Shown here: one piece after another, positions 23,384-31,900 of the stretch
Layout of the letters: every line of letters begins with the position of its first letter
Numbering within the stretch: position 1 is the stretch's first letter
DNA from: Opitutia bacterium
GTDB lineage: Bacteria > Verrucomicrobiota > Verrucomicrobiia > Opitutales > Opitutaceae
Assembly: GCA_016187945.1 (NCBI GenBank)
Contig: JACPIT010000005.1
Coordinates: 620,001 to 684,000 of the forward strand
Direction of reading: 5' to 3'
Length of the DNA stretch: 64,000 nt
Notes under the pieces: model-generated
Told to the model about the DNA's origin: nothing
Seen by the model: only the letters and a program-made list of their open reading frames with translations
Databases searched by the model: none
Program-made: the position numbers and the translations under genes

Positions 23384-24379
23384 ATGAAAAAACTCCTTTC
23401 GCTTTTCCTGCTCGCCGCCGTCGCCACGGCGCACGCCGCCTCGGGCGGCTATTTGTTCGTCACCTTCAAGGGCGAACAGAACCCGCTGACCGAGCAAATC
23501 TACTTCGCGCTCAGCCAAGACGGACGGAATTGGCGGGCGTTGCACAACGCCGAGCCGGTGCTCGTCAGCAAGGTCGGCGAGAAAGGCGTGCGCGATCCGT
23601 ATCTGCTCCGCGCGCACGACGGGAAGACGTTCTACCTGCTCGCCACGGACCTCTCGATCGCGCGCAACGCCGATTGGGGGCGCGCCGTCCGCGCCGGCAG
23701 CAACGCCATCATCATTTGGGAATCGGCGGACTTGGTAAATTGGTCGAAGCCGCGCCGCGTGCCGGTGGCGCCGCTCGATGCCGGATGCACGTGGGCGCCC
23801 GAGGCGATCTTCGACGAGGACACGGGCGACTACCTCGTGTTCTGGGCGTCCACGACGCGGCGCGACGATTTCGAAAAGCACCGCATCTGGGCCGCGCGCA
23901 CGAAGGATTTCCGGAAATTTTCCGCCCCGTTCATCTACATCGAGAAGCCGCAGAACGTGATCGACACGACGATCGTGCGCGACGGCGGGAAATATTTCCG
24001 GTTTACGAAGGACGAGAAGTTCAAGGCGATCACGATGGAGGAGAGCACGAAGCTCGCCGGACCGTGGCGCGACGTGCGGAATTTCTCGCTCGCGCAGCTC
24101 GTCGGTTTCGAAGGCCCCGAGTGTTTCCCGCTGCAATTCGCCGCCGGCGAGCCGCCGACGTGGTGCCTGATCCTCGACTACTACAGCAAAGGCGAGGGCT
24201 ACCAGCCGTTCGTCACGCACGATCTGGCCAGCGGCCAATTCGCGCCCGCGGCCGGCTTCGTGTTTCCGTTCCGCTTCCGCCACGGCTCCGTCCTGCCGCT
24301 CTCCGCGGCGGAATACGAGCGGCTGGCCAACGCGGCGGCGTCCGCGCCCGCCGCTCCGCCGCCCGCGTCGGCGCCGTGA
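23384..24379 (+). CDS. Secreted GH43-like beta-propeller glycosidase
   Basis: Start at ATG 23384, 331 residues, signal peptide MKKLLSLFLLAAVATAHAAS. Five-bladed propeller pattern: GGYLFVTFKGE, GVRDPYLLRAHDGKTFYLLA, NAIIIWESADLVNWSKPRRV, CTWAPEAIFDEDTGDYLVFW and GPECFPLQFAAGE. TWAPEA holds the Glu usual for GH43-type catalytic positions and RDPYLL an Asp. Similar proteins are annotated as arabinosidase-like. It is the intact counterpart of the truncated copy at 6664-6951. It stands alone after a repeat-filled gap. Arabinose- or galactose-containing glycans are plausible substrates, not proven. Confidence 0.7.
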   Translation: MKKLLSLFLLAAVATAHAASGGYLFVTFKGEQNPLTEQIYFALSQDGRNWRALHNAEPVLVSKVGEKGVRDPYLLRAHDGKTFYLLATDLSIARNADWGRAVRAGSNAIIIWESADLVNWSKPRRVPVAPLDAGCTWAPEAIFDEDTGDYLVFWASTTRRDDFEKHRIWAARTKDFRKFSAPFIYIEKPQNVIDTTIVRDGGKYFRFTKDEKFKAITMEESTKLAGPWRDVRNFSLAQLVGFEGPECFPLQFAAGEPPTWCLILDYYSKGEGYQPFVTHDLASGQFAPAAGFVFPFRFRHGSVLPLSAAEYERLANAAASAPAAPPPASAP

Positions 24380-24495
24380 GCCTGCGCGGCCGGGTGGCGC
24401 TTAGCCGCGCGAAAGCCGATGAGCCTCGTGCGGGTTCAAAAGATGTGCACCGTTGCCATCTCCAAGCAGCGCGTGCTCAATCTCAGCCGTGAAAC

Positions 24496-25005
24496 ATGCG
24501 GGAAAATTCGCGGTGGCTGAGTAACGCCGATCGGCAAAGCACGATGATGCGGTTCAGCTATCAGATTATCTCGACCGAACCGCTCCGGGTGCGCGACATC
24601 GCTGGCGAGGAGAAATTCACGGGCATGGTAGCGCAGCACTGCTCGAAAGTTTACGTCGTCAGTGATCGTGGCAGAATTGTCTATGTCGGCTCGTCCAAGC
24701 AGCCTCTGCGAAATCGTCTTTACGGAGCGTTGAGGTCGAAGGGACAGAGTGGGTATTTCGGCTACGCTTGGAAGAAGAGCACTGCGGCGCTGACGCTGGA
24801 CGTTTGGGTTCTCGATGGCGTGAGGGTCGAGAAGGGTAAGCGGTGCGTCACGGCTGAGACAGTCGAGGCAGAGGTCGTCTTTTTGATTCGAGAGCGAGAC
24901 GGCAATTGGCCCAAGCATCAGACAGAGATCCATTTTCATCCATCCGAACCCCGACATCGCGAGATCGCGGCGACGATCTATGAAGAAATTCGGAAAAGAG
25001 CCTAA
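24496..25005 (+). CDS. GIY-YIG nuclease-like protein
   Basis: A 169-residue protein. SKVYVVSDRGRIVYVGSSKQ followed by PLRNRLYGAL (about 50-79) follows the GIY-YIG pattern (first Tyr pair, then YVG, then an Arg in the next helix). This suggests a small endonuclease domain, but the distal catalytic Glu is not certain. A later ATG at 24544 is an equally good start. The base composition is less GC-rich than its neighbours and no partner gene is near, suggesting acquisition by transfer. A 9-bp hairpin (25017-25025 with 25032-25040) lies just after the stop without a T-run. Confidence 0.55.
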   Translation: MRENSRWLSNADRQSTMMRFSYQIISTEPLRVRDIAGEEKFTGMVAQHCSKVYVVSDRGRIVYVGSSKQPLRNRLYGALRSKGQSGYFGYAWKKSTAALTLDVWVLDGVRVEKGKRCVTAETVEAEVVFLIRERDGNWPKHQTEIHFHPSEPRHREIAATIYEEIRKRA

Positions 25006-25140
25006 CTCAGAGCGTTCCGCTGCGCCGTAGCGCGCAGCGGGGCGCCGGTTGAAGAGCCTTCGCCGAACTCGGTTACTTCGTCGAGTGGCGAGCGAACGCC
25101 CAACAACCGCCCTTATTGCGGGCCGGCCAGCGACGATCTG

Positions 25141-25201
25141 GTAGCGCGGTGCCGAAGCCCGCGCTGGCGAATTTTCAGCGCGAGCTAAAGCACCGCGCTA
25201 C
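25141..25201. repeat. GTAGCGCGG inverted repeat, second copy
   Basis: Starts GTAGCGCGGTGCCGAAGCCC and ends GCTAAAGCACCGCGCTAC. Same family as the perfect copy at 14695-14755, with a few mismatches between arms. Confidence 0.8.
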
Positions 25202-25224
25202 CCCGAACCCGCGCAGCGTAAACT

Positions 25225-25303
25225 GTAGGAGCGGCTTTACGCCGCGATTGGTTCGGACGCGGCGCACGCATCGCAGCAAATCGCGGCGTAAAGCCGCTCC
25301 TAC
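25225..25303. repeat. GTAGGAGCGG REP pair, intergenic copy
   Basis: GTAGGAGCGGCTTTACGCCG faces CGGCGTAAAGCCGCTCCTAC. Same sequence family as the copies inside the GH42-like gene and at the end of the kinase gene. Confidence 0.85.
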
Positions 25304-25409
25304 AAGAGCAAGTCGTCCGTGCACCCGCCCGGCGGCGGAGCGGGCCGCTCCGCCCTACCTCCGGCAATTCCTCCGCGTCCTCTGCGTTTCAATCCTCTTC
25401 CGGCGCCCG

Positions 25410-26774
25410 CTACGCTTCGCCGAGTTCGCGGAACGGCACCTCCAGCCGCGCGGTCGCGCCGGCGGGCGTGCGGATCAGGTCGAGCGCCGCGCGGGCGCCG
25501 TAGAGCGTGTCGAGTCGGGCGCGGATGTTTTTCAGGCCGACTCCGGTGGTCGGTTTGCGCGGGGGCTCGTCGTTCGCCGCTGCGCCGTCCGGCTCGTCCG
25601 TGATTTCGACGATCAACCGGTCGTCGCGACGCCACGCGCCGATGCGCAACGTGCCGGCGCGACCGCGCAGGCCGTGGATGATGGCGTTTTCCACGAGCGG
25701 CTGGAGCGAGAGCGTGGGGATCGCCGCGACGGTGGCGGACGTGTCGATGCGCGTCTCGATCTTCAGCGCGTCGCCGAAACGCACCTGCTGGATGCGCAGG
25801 TAGTGCTGCACCATCTGCATCTCCTCGGTGAAGGTGATCTCGGCGCGGCCGCTGTTGTCGAGCGAGGCGTGGAGCAGCGCGCCGAGCGAGCAGATCATCT
25901 CGTCGGCCACGTCGGCGTCGGCGCGCACGAGCGACGAGATGGCGTTGAGCGAGTTGAAGAGGAAGTGCGGCTGGAGCTGGAGTTGCAGCGCGGCGAGGCG
26001 CGCGGCGGTGAGCTGCGCCTCGGCTTGCGCGGCGCGGCGGGCGGCGCGTTGCAGATAGAGCACGTGGGCGAACGCCACGAGGCAGCAGTAGAGCGGGAAC
26101 GATTGCCGCCCGCGCAGGAACCACGGTGGCGGCGTGCGGATCGTCCGCGGCCCGCCGCCGTGGTCGTCGGAAAACATCTCGAACGACGGTGCCTGGCGGG
26201 GCGCGCGGTCGAAGCGGACGTCGGCGCGCGTGCCGCGCTCCGGCTCGTCCGGCGGGGCGGCGATTCCGGAGGCGTTGACGCTGCTCGCGCCGGCGGCGAC
26301 GGTCGCCGTGCCGCTCTCGTCCGGCGGTGGCGGCGGTGGCCCGCCCGCGTCGTTGAAGCCGAATACGTGCACGCTGCCGCTGCCGCGTCCGTCGGTGCGG
26401 ACGAAAAACCGGCCGCGGTCCGGGCGCGGCCAATCGAAGAAAGTCGCAGTCGATTCGAGGCAGAGCACCGCGATGACGCTGGCGACCGCGTGGACCAGCA
26501 GCGCGCGCGGCCAGCGCGGACCCGCGATCGGAAAATGCAGGCACAGCCACACCGCCGCCGGGGCGACGAACGCCCACGGCACGAGCCGCAGCGCGGCGAA
26601 GCGCACGTTGTCGCCGAACGGCATGAAGCCGCTCAGCCACGGCTGGATCGAAAACAGAAACCCGAGCGCCACCCAGCCGGTCGGCAGCCACCACCAGTGG
26701 CGGAACGTGATGACCGCCTCGCGGTCGCCCGCCTCGCGCAACGACTCGCCGGAAAACGGAGCGGCCGAACTCAC
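25410..26774 (-). CDS. LytS-type sensor histidine kinase
   Basis: A 454-residue kinase starting at GTG 26774, which overlaps the stop of the response regulator gene (GTGA), so the two are coupled. The N-terminal part has about four hydrophobic segments (LPTGWVALGFLFSIQPWL, AFVAPAAVWLCLHF, LLVHAVASVIAVLCL, FPLYCCLVAFAHVLYL) with a variable extracytoplasmic or linker region rich in Gly/Pro. The His_kinase domain carries LQPHFLFNSLNAISSL (His about 268), then the ATPase part with PLVENAIIHGLRG and TGVGLKNIRARLDTLYG. It senses an unknown signal and phosphorylates the LytTR regulator encoded just upstream. Confidence 0.88.
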   Translation of the reverse strand: MSSAAPFSGESLREAGDREAVITFRHWWWLPTGWVALGFLFSIQPWLSGFMPFGDNVRFAALRLVPWAFVAPAAVWLCLHFPIAGPRWPRALLVHAVASVIAVLCLESTATFFDWPRPDRGRFFVRTDGRGSGSVHVFGFNDAGGPPPPPPDESGTATVAAGASSVNASGIAAPPDEPERGTRADVRFDRAPRQAPSFEMFSDDHGGGPRTIRTPPPWFLRGRQSFPLYCCLVAFAHVLYLQRAARRAAQAEAQLTAARLAALQLQLQPHFLFNSLNAISSLVRADADVADEMICSLGALLHASLDNSGRAEITFTEEMQMVQHYLRIQQVRFGDALKIETRIDTSATVAAIPTLSLQPLVENAIIHGLRGRAGTLRIGAWRRDDRLIVEITDEPDGAAANDEPPRKPTTGVGLKNIRARLDTLYGARAALDLIRTPAGATARLEVPFRELGEA

Positions 26775-27529
26775 GCGGCCGAGCCTTCCCGGACCGCGCG
26801 GCCGAGCGTGCGCTTCTCCAGGCGCTCCTGCAGCTCGCGGAAATTCCGCTGCAGCCGCACGCGCGCGCCGCTGCGCAGCAGCAGGACGTGTTCGCCCGGC
26901 TCGTCGAACAGCACCTCGACCACGCGGTCGAGATTCACCGCGGCCGAGCGGCCGGTGCGGAAAAACTGCTCTTCGCCGACCTCGACGAGCGTGTCGGTCA
27001 GCGTGCCGCGCAGCACGTGGTTGCCGCTCGAGGCGTGGAGCACGACGTAGTTGGCCGCCGCCTCGATCCACTCGATGTCGCTCACGTGCACGACGAGATA
27101 GCGGTCGCGCGTCTTCACGAGCAGGCGGTCGCTGCGCCCGGCGGCGCGCGCGGCGTCCGGAGTCTTGCCCGCGAGGCGCGCGCGGGCGCGTCCCAGGGCG
27201 CGCGAGAAATTCTCCCGGCTGTAGGGCTTCAGCAGATAGTCGACGGCGTTCGCCGCGAAGGCGTCGACTGCGTGATCCGGGAACGCCGTGGTGAAAATCA
27301 CCGCGCGCGCGTCCTGTTGCAGGGCGTGGGCCACTTCGATGCCGTCCAGCGGCGGCATCTGGATATCGAGGATGAGCACTTCGGGGTGGAGCTCCTCGGC
27401 GAGCCGGAGCGCTTCGCTGCCGTTCGCGGCGGCGCCGACCAGTTCGAGGTCGGGCTCGGTCGCGATGAGGCGGCGCAGCTTGTCCAAGGCGAGAGGTTCG
27501 TCGTCGGCGATCAGGACTTTCAATTTCAT
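26771..27529 (-). CDS. LytTR-family response regulator
   Basis: Start taken at ATG 27529 (MKLKVLIADDEPLALDKLRR), 252 residues. The receiver domain is complete: acidic pair DD at 9-10, phospho-acceptor Asp55 in VLILDIQMPPLDG, Thr in VIFTTAF and Lys in YLLKPY. The LytTR DNA-binding domain covers about 150-245 (IEWIEAAANYVVLHASSGNH, EEQFFRTGRSAAVNLDRVVE). Co-transcribed with the kinase. It is divergent from the barrel/Delta-60 operon starting at 27715, which is a likely target, although no repeat typical of LytTR binding was recognised in the 186-base gap. Confidence 0.9.
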   Translation of the reverse strand: MKLKVLIADDEPLALDKLRRLIATEPDLELVGAAANGSEALRLAEELHPEVLILDIQMPPLDGIEVAHALQQDARAVIFTTAFPDHAVDAFAANAVDYLLKPYSRENFSRALGRARARLAGKTPDAARAAGRSDRLLVKTRDRYLVVHVSDIEWIEAAANYVVLHASSGNHVLRGTLTDTLVEVGEEQFFRTGRSAAVNLDRVVEVLFDEPGEHVLLLRSGARVRLQRNFRELQERLEKRTLGRAVREGSAA

Positions 27530-27714
27530 CTCGGAGATTTTGCGGGGGTGTGACCGCGGATTTTCCCGGAGGAGCCAAAAAATGACACAACGGTCCGGCG
27601 CGGCACGCCCGGAAGCGGGCCCCTGCATCGTTTGCGCGCGGGTTCGTCCCTGCCGAACTGGGATTCATCCCGAAGTAATCGCGGGAAAATTTTTCGGCTG
27701 TCTAAACCGGGCAA

Positions 27715-28944
27715 ATGGATCTTCGCCCAGTCCTGTTGGCCGGCGCCGCTTTCGCGTCGGCGGCACTCACCTTCGCCCAATCGTTGCCGCCCGCTCCCGC
27801 CGAACCCACGGAAGAGGAGTTGCTTCAGGATCTCCGCGCGCTCGACGAACTCGCCGTTGCGAAGAACCAGCTCTCGTTTTCGCTGCGCTTCGGCGGCAAG
27901 CTGAAGGCGCGTTTCCAAAACGTTGGCACCATCACCTCGGCGCTCGATCTCGGCGACACCACGACCGAAGCCCACCGCACCTATAACGACGGCTACGTCT
28001 CCCTCGACGCTCGCGTCGACGGCGACGGCAACGACGTCGCGAGCGACGGTCGCACGAACACCTGGAGCTACAACTCCGCCACGCAAGTCAGCGCCGACGG
28101 CACCGCGATCGATTTCCACCGCTACGAGACGCGTTCCGAGGGCGCGTCGATCCTCGCGACCAGCAACCCGTCGGTCGGCATCGACATCGAGGGCTCGCGC
28201 GAGCTCTGGCGCTTCGGGCGCTCGCTCGGGCCGGGCCGCCGCGTGTTCACCGTCGGCGCGGGCTTCGGCTTCGGCCTGAACACCCTCAACGCCAAATCGT
28301 CCGCGTCGATCACCGCCACGCTGCTCACGATCACCGACTCGTATTCGCTGCTGGGCGCCCCGCCGCCCGGCGGCGATCCGTCGGATTCGAGCAGCACCGG
28401 CTACAGCGCGCCATCGACGACGACGGTGACAGTGACCAACGCCGACGGCACCACCACCACGCAGACGATCGACAACACCACCTATCTCGGCAGCACGCCG
28501 CAGAGCCGCACCGAGACCGCCACGCCCGGCGGCGCGACCATCAAAGGCATGTGGCAGGTGAAGGGCGCGTATTTCAGCGTGCGCGGCGGCCCGTGGCTGC
28601 GCTGGCAGCCGAGCGATCGCTTTTCCCTCCGCTTCAGCGTCGGCGCCAGCGCGAACGTCGTCGGCTTGCGCATGCGCTACGACGAGCAGCTCGACCTGGA
28701 AGACCTCGATCTCACGACGGCCGTCCAAAACGCCGACGAATCCACCGCGGAGACGTCGGCGCAGGCCGGTTTCTTCGGCGGGGTCGACGCCGAGTATTGG
28801 CTCTCGGAGCGGACCGGCTTTTTCGGCAGCGCGTCCTACGAATACTCGACGCGCGACTCGACGCTCACTCTCGGTGGCCGCTCGGCGCTCATCAAAATGT
28901 CCGCCGGCCTCGGGCTGCGCTCGGGCCTCAGCTTCAAATTTTAA
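27715..28944 (+). CDS. Outer-membrane beta-barrel protein
   Basis: A 409-residue protein with a signal peptide (MDLRPVLLAGAAFASAALTF, then AQSLPP). A short helical stretch (TEEELLQDLRALDELAVAKN) precedes alternating strands typical of an outer-membrane barrel (LSFSLRFGGKLKARFQNVG, FGGVDAEYWLSERTGFFGSA) and the last strand ends GLRSGLSFKF with terminal Phe. Ser/Thr-rich loops lie near the middle (STTTVTVTNADGTTTTQT). It ends 3 bases before the giant Delta-60 gene, so the two form an operon. It may anchor or export that protein, which is inference. Confidence 0.7.
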   Translation: MDLRPVLLAGAAFASAALTFAQSLPPAPAEPTEEELLQDLRALDELAVAKNQLSFSLRFGGKLKARFQNVGTITSALDLGDTTTEAHRTYNDGYVSLDARVDGDGNDVASDGRTNTWSYNSATQVSADGTAIDFHRYETRSEGASILATSNPSVGIDIEGSRELWRFGRSLGPGRRVFTVGAGFGFGLNTLNAKSSASITATLLTITDSYSLLGAPPPGGDPSDSSSTGYSAPSTTTVTVTNADGTTTTQTIDNTTYLGSTPQSRTETATPGGATIKGMWQVKGAYFSVRGGPWLRWQPSDRFSLRFSVGASANVVGLRMRYDEQLDLEDLDLTTAVQNADESTAETSAQAGFFGGVDAEYWLSERTGFFGSASYEYSTRDSTLTLGGRSALIKMSAGLGLRSGLSFKF

Positions 28945-28947
28945 CGG

Positions 28948-31900
28948 ATGAAATCCCTTCGCCTTTTTCTCGCGCTCCTCGGGAGCCTGCTGCCTGCGCT
29001 CGTCTTCGGGTTCGATCCGAACGCCAACGGCAACGTCTACGCTACCGCCGTGCAAGCCGACGGTCGCGTGCTGCTCGGAGGCGGCTTCACCAGCGTGCAA
29101 CCGCCCAGCGAAGGCGCGCCGGCCACCCGGCAACACCTCGCGCGCTTCAACGCCGACGGCTCGCTCGACACCTCGTTCAGCCCCGCGTTCGACGGCGACG
29201 TGACCGCGCTCCTCGTGCAAGCCGACGGCCGCATCCTCGTCGGCGGCAAATTCACGTCGGTCCAACCCAACGGCAGCGCGTCCACCTGGGCGCGCTCCGG
29301 CCTCGCGCGGCTCAACGCCGACGGCACGCTCGACACCAGCTTCGACCCGCGCCCCACCGGCGGCAGCGCGTCGCTCGCGTCGGTCTACGCGCTCGCGCTC
29401 GACGCCAGCGGAAACATCCTCGTCGGCGGCAGCTTCACCACGCTGCAACCCGGCGGCGCCGGCGCGACGATCGCGCGTGGCCGCATCGCGCGCCTGACTT
29501 CCGCCGGCGCGGTCGACGAGTCGTTCGCGGCGAATTTCAACAACGTCGTCTTCGCCCTCGCCGTGCAGACGGACGGAAAAATTCTCGCCGGCGGCGGCTT
29601 CACGACGCACCAGCTCGGCGGCGCCACCGCGCAGGCGGCCCCGCGCCTCGCGCGGCTCAACACCGACGGCTCGCTCGACACCTCGTTCGCCGTCCTCGCC
29701 AACAACCGCGTGCTCGCGCTCGCGCTCGAAGCCGACGGCTCGATCCTCGCCGCCGGCGATTTCACCGCCGTGCGCGGTTCGGCCGACAGCAGCGACATCA
29801 CCCGCGCGTTCCTCGCGCGCTGGCACGCCGCGGGCGATCTCGACACCAGCTTCGCCCCCAATCCCAGCGGCAGCATTTCGGCGCTGCTCGTGCAGCGGGA
29901 CGGCAAGCTCGTCGTCGGCGGCGACTTCACCGCGTTCCAGTCGATCAACAGCGGCGTGCTCACCACGCTGCCGTATCTGGCGCGCCTCGGCGCCACCGGC
30001 GAGATCGACACCACCTTCGCCCCCGGGCCGAACGCCGCGGTGCGCGCGCTCACGCTCCAGTCCGACGGCAAGATCGTCGTCGGCGGCACGTTCACGCGCT
30101 TCACGCCCTCGGGCGCGGCCAACAGCATCCTGCGCAACCACGCCGCGCGCGTGCAGGCCAACGGCGACCTCGACGGCTCGTTCACGAGTGAAGAAGACGG
30201 CACGATCTGGGCCAGTGCGCTCGAATCCTCCGGCAGCGTGGTCGTCGGCGGGGCGTTCACGACGCTCGGCGGCCAGACGCGCACCAACCTCGCGCGCATC
30301 CTCGCCGACGGCACGATCGATCCCGCCTTTCACCCGACGATCGACGGCGGCGTTTACGCGATCGCCGTCCAGTCCGACGGGAAAATCCTCGTCGGCGGCA
30401 CCTTCGCGAAAGTCAACGACACCGACATGGCCTACCTCGCGCGCCTCAACGCCGACGGCTCGCTCGACACCGGCTACACGCCCGGCCCGAACGGCGCCGT
30501 CTACGCGCTCTACCTGAAGAGCGACGGCAAGATTTTTGCCGGCGGCAATTTCACCACCTGGAACGCCGACACGACCGAAACCACCGACGACGTCAGCCGC
30601 GCCTACTTCGCCGAGATCGACTCCACCGGCGCCATCACGTCGCTGAACTGGAACCTCAACAGCACCGTCTACGCGATCGCGCTCCAGACCGACGGCCGCT
30701 ACGTGCTCGGCGGCGCCTTCACCGCCATCAACGGTTCGTCCCGATCCTGTCTCGCGCGCATCGGCGCCGACGGCTCGGTCGACTCCGCGCTCAACCCTGG
30801 TGTCGACGGCACCGTGCGCGCCGTCGTCATCCAGTCCGACGGCAAAATCGTCTTCGGCGGCGGCTTCACGACGCTCCAAACCGACGATGGCGAAAACGAC
30901 GACGACGACAGCGACGACACGAAGACCGACGACGCCGACCGCAAGCGCCTCGCGCGTCTCAACGCCGACGGTTCGCTCGACAAGACCTTCAACCCCGCGG
31001 CCGACAGCCTCGTCACCTCGCTCGCCACGCTCGCCGACGGGCGCCTCGTCGCCGGCGGCTACTTCACGACGTTCGGCACATCCACGACCACGACGCGCAA
31101 GTATCTCGCGGTCCTCACCGCCGCCGGCGCGCCCGACACCTCCGCCGCCGTGCAGACCAACGACCGCGTCACCGCGCTGGTCAAATCTTCGAGCGGCGCG
31201 ATCTACGTCGTCGGCCGCTTCACCTCCGCGACGACTGCGAGCGGCGAATCGGTTTCCGCCAGCAACCACATCGTCCGTCTCACCAGCGCCGGCGCGCTCG
31301 AAACCTCGTGGACCGTCACGTCGAGCAATCCCACCGGCGCGCGCGTGCTCGCCCTCGCGCCGCAAGCCGACAGCCGCGTGCTCGTCGGCGGCGTGTTCGA
31401 GCGTCTCGGCGGCCAAACGACGACCAACCTCGCGCGCTTCACCAGCGAAGGCCTCCGCGACGCTTCGTTCAGCGCGAGCGCCGACGGTGCCGTGAACGCC
31501 CTCCTCGTGCAGGCCGCGACGACCTCCGCCGTTTCCAAGACCAACCTCCTCGCCTGGTTCGAGTCGAACGGCACGGTGCGCACCAGCTTCGGCCGTAGCG
31601 ACATTTCGAACCTCGCCGGCCGCGTGAACACGACGCTCGTGCTGCCCGACGGCTCACTGCTCGTCGGCGGCTCGTTCACCATCACCGGCAGCTCGATCAA
31701 GCACCTCGCGCGCTTCACCGCCGCGGGCACGCTCGACACCGGTTTCAACCTCTCGCTCGACAGCAGCGTCGCCGCGCTCGCGCGGCAGTCGGACGGCAGG
31801 ATCGTCGTCGCCGGCGCGTTCACCGCCCTCGGCGGCAGCACCCGTTACTACCTCGCGCGGCTGAACGCCGACCTCACCGTCGACACCGCCTTCGCGCCGC

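Larger units (their letters stand above)
25006..25409. other. Gap filled by palindromic repeats
   Basis: No gene is supported. It holds a hairpin at 25017-25040, the GTAGCGCGG inverted repeat (25141-25201), the GTAGGAGCGG pair (25225-25303), a single GGCGGAGCGGGCCGCTCCGCC-type hairpin (about 25334-25357, ending CCCTAC) and a fragment of the GCGTCCTCTGCGTTTCAA family near 25372-25392. Four families are packed side by side. Confidence 0.7.

Noticed and set aside
25000-25110. Integron attC-like site after the GIY-YIG gene (GCCTAAC at the stop)
   Set aside because: No matching GTTRRRY partner at the right distance and no symmetrical stem were found; the similar GCCTAAC after the SNase-like gene also lacks a partner.
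27526-31416. Long minus-strand open frame of about 1300 codons opposite the Delta-60 gene
   Set aside because: It mirrors the regular repeats of the real gene and has no domain or signal sequence.
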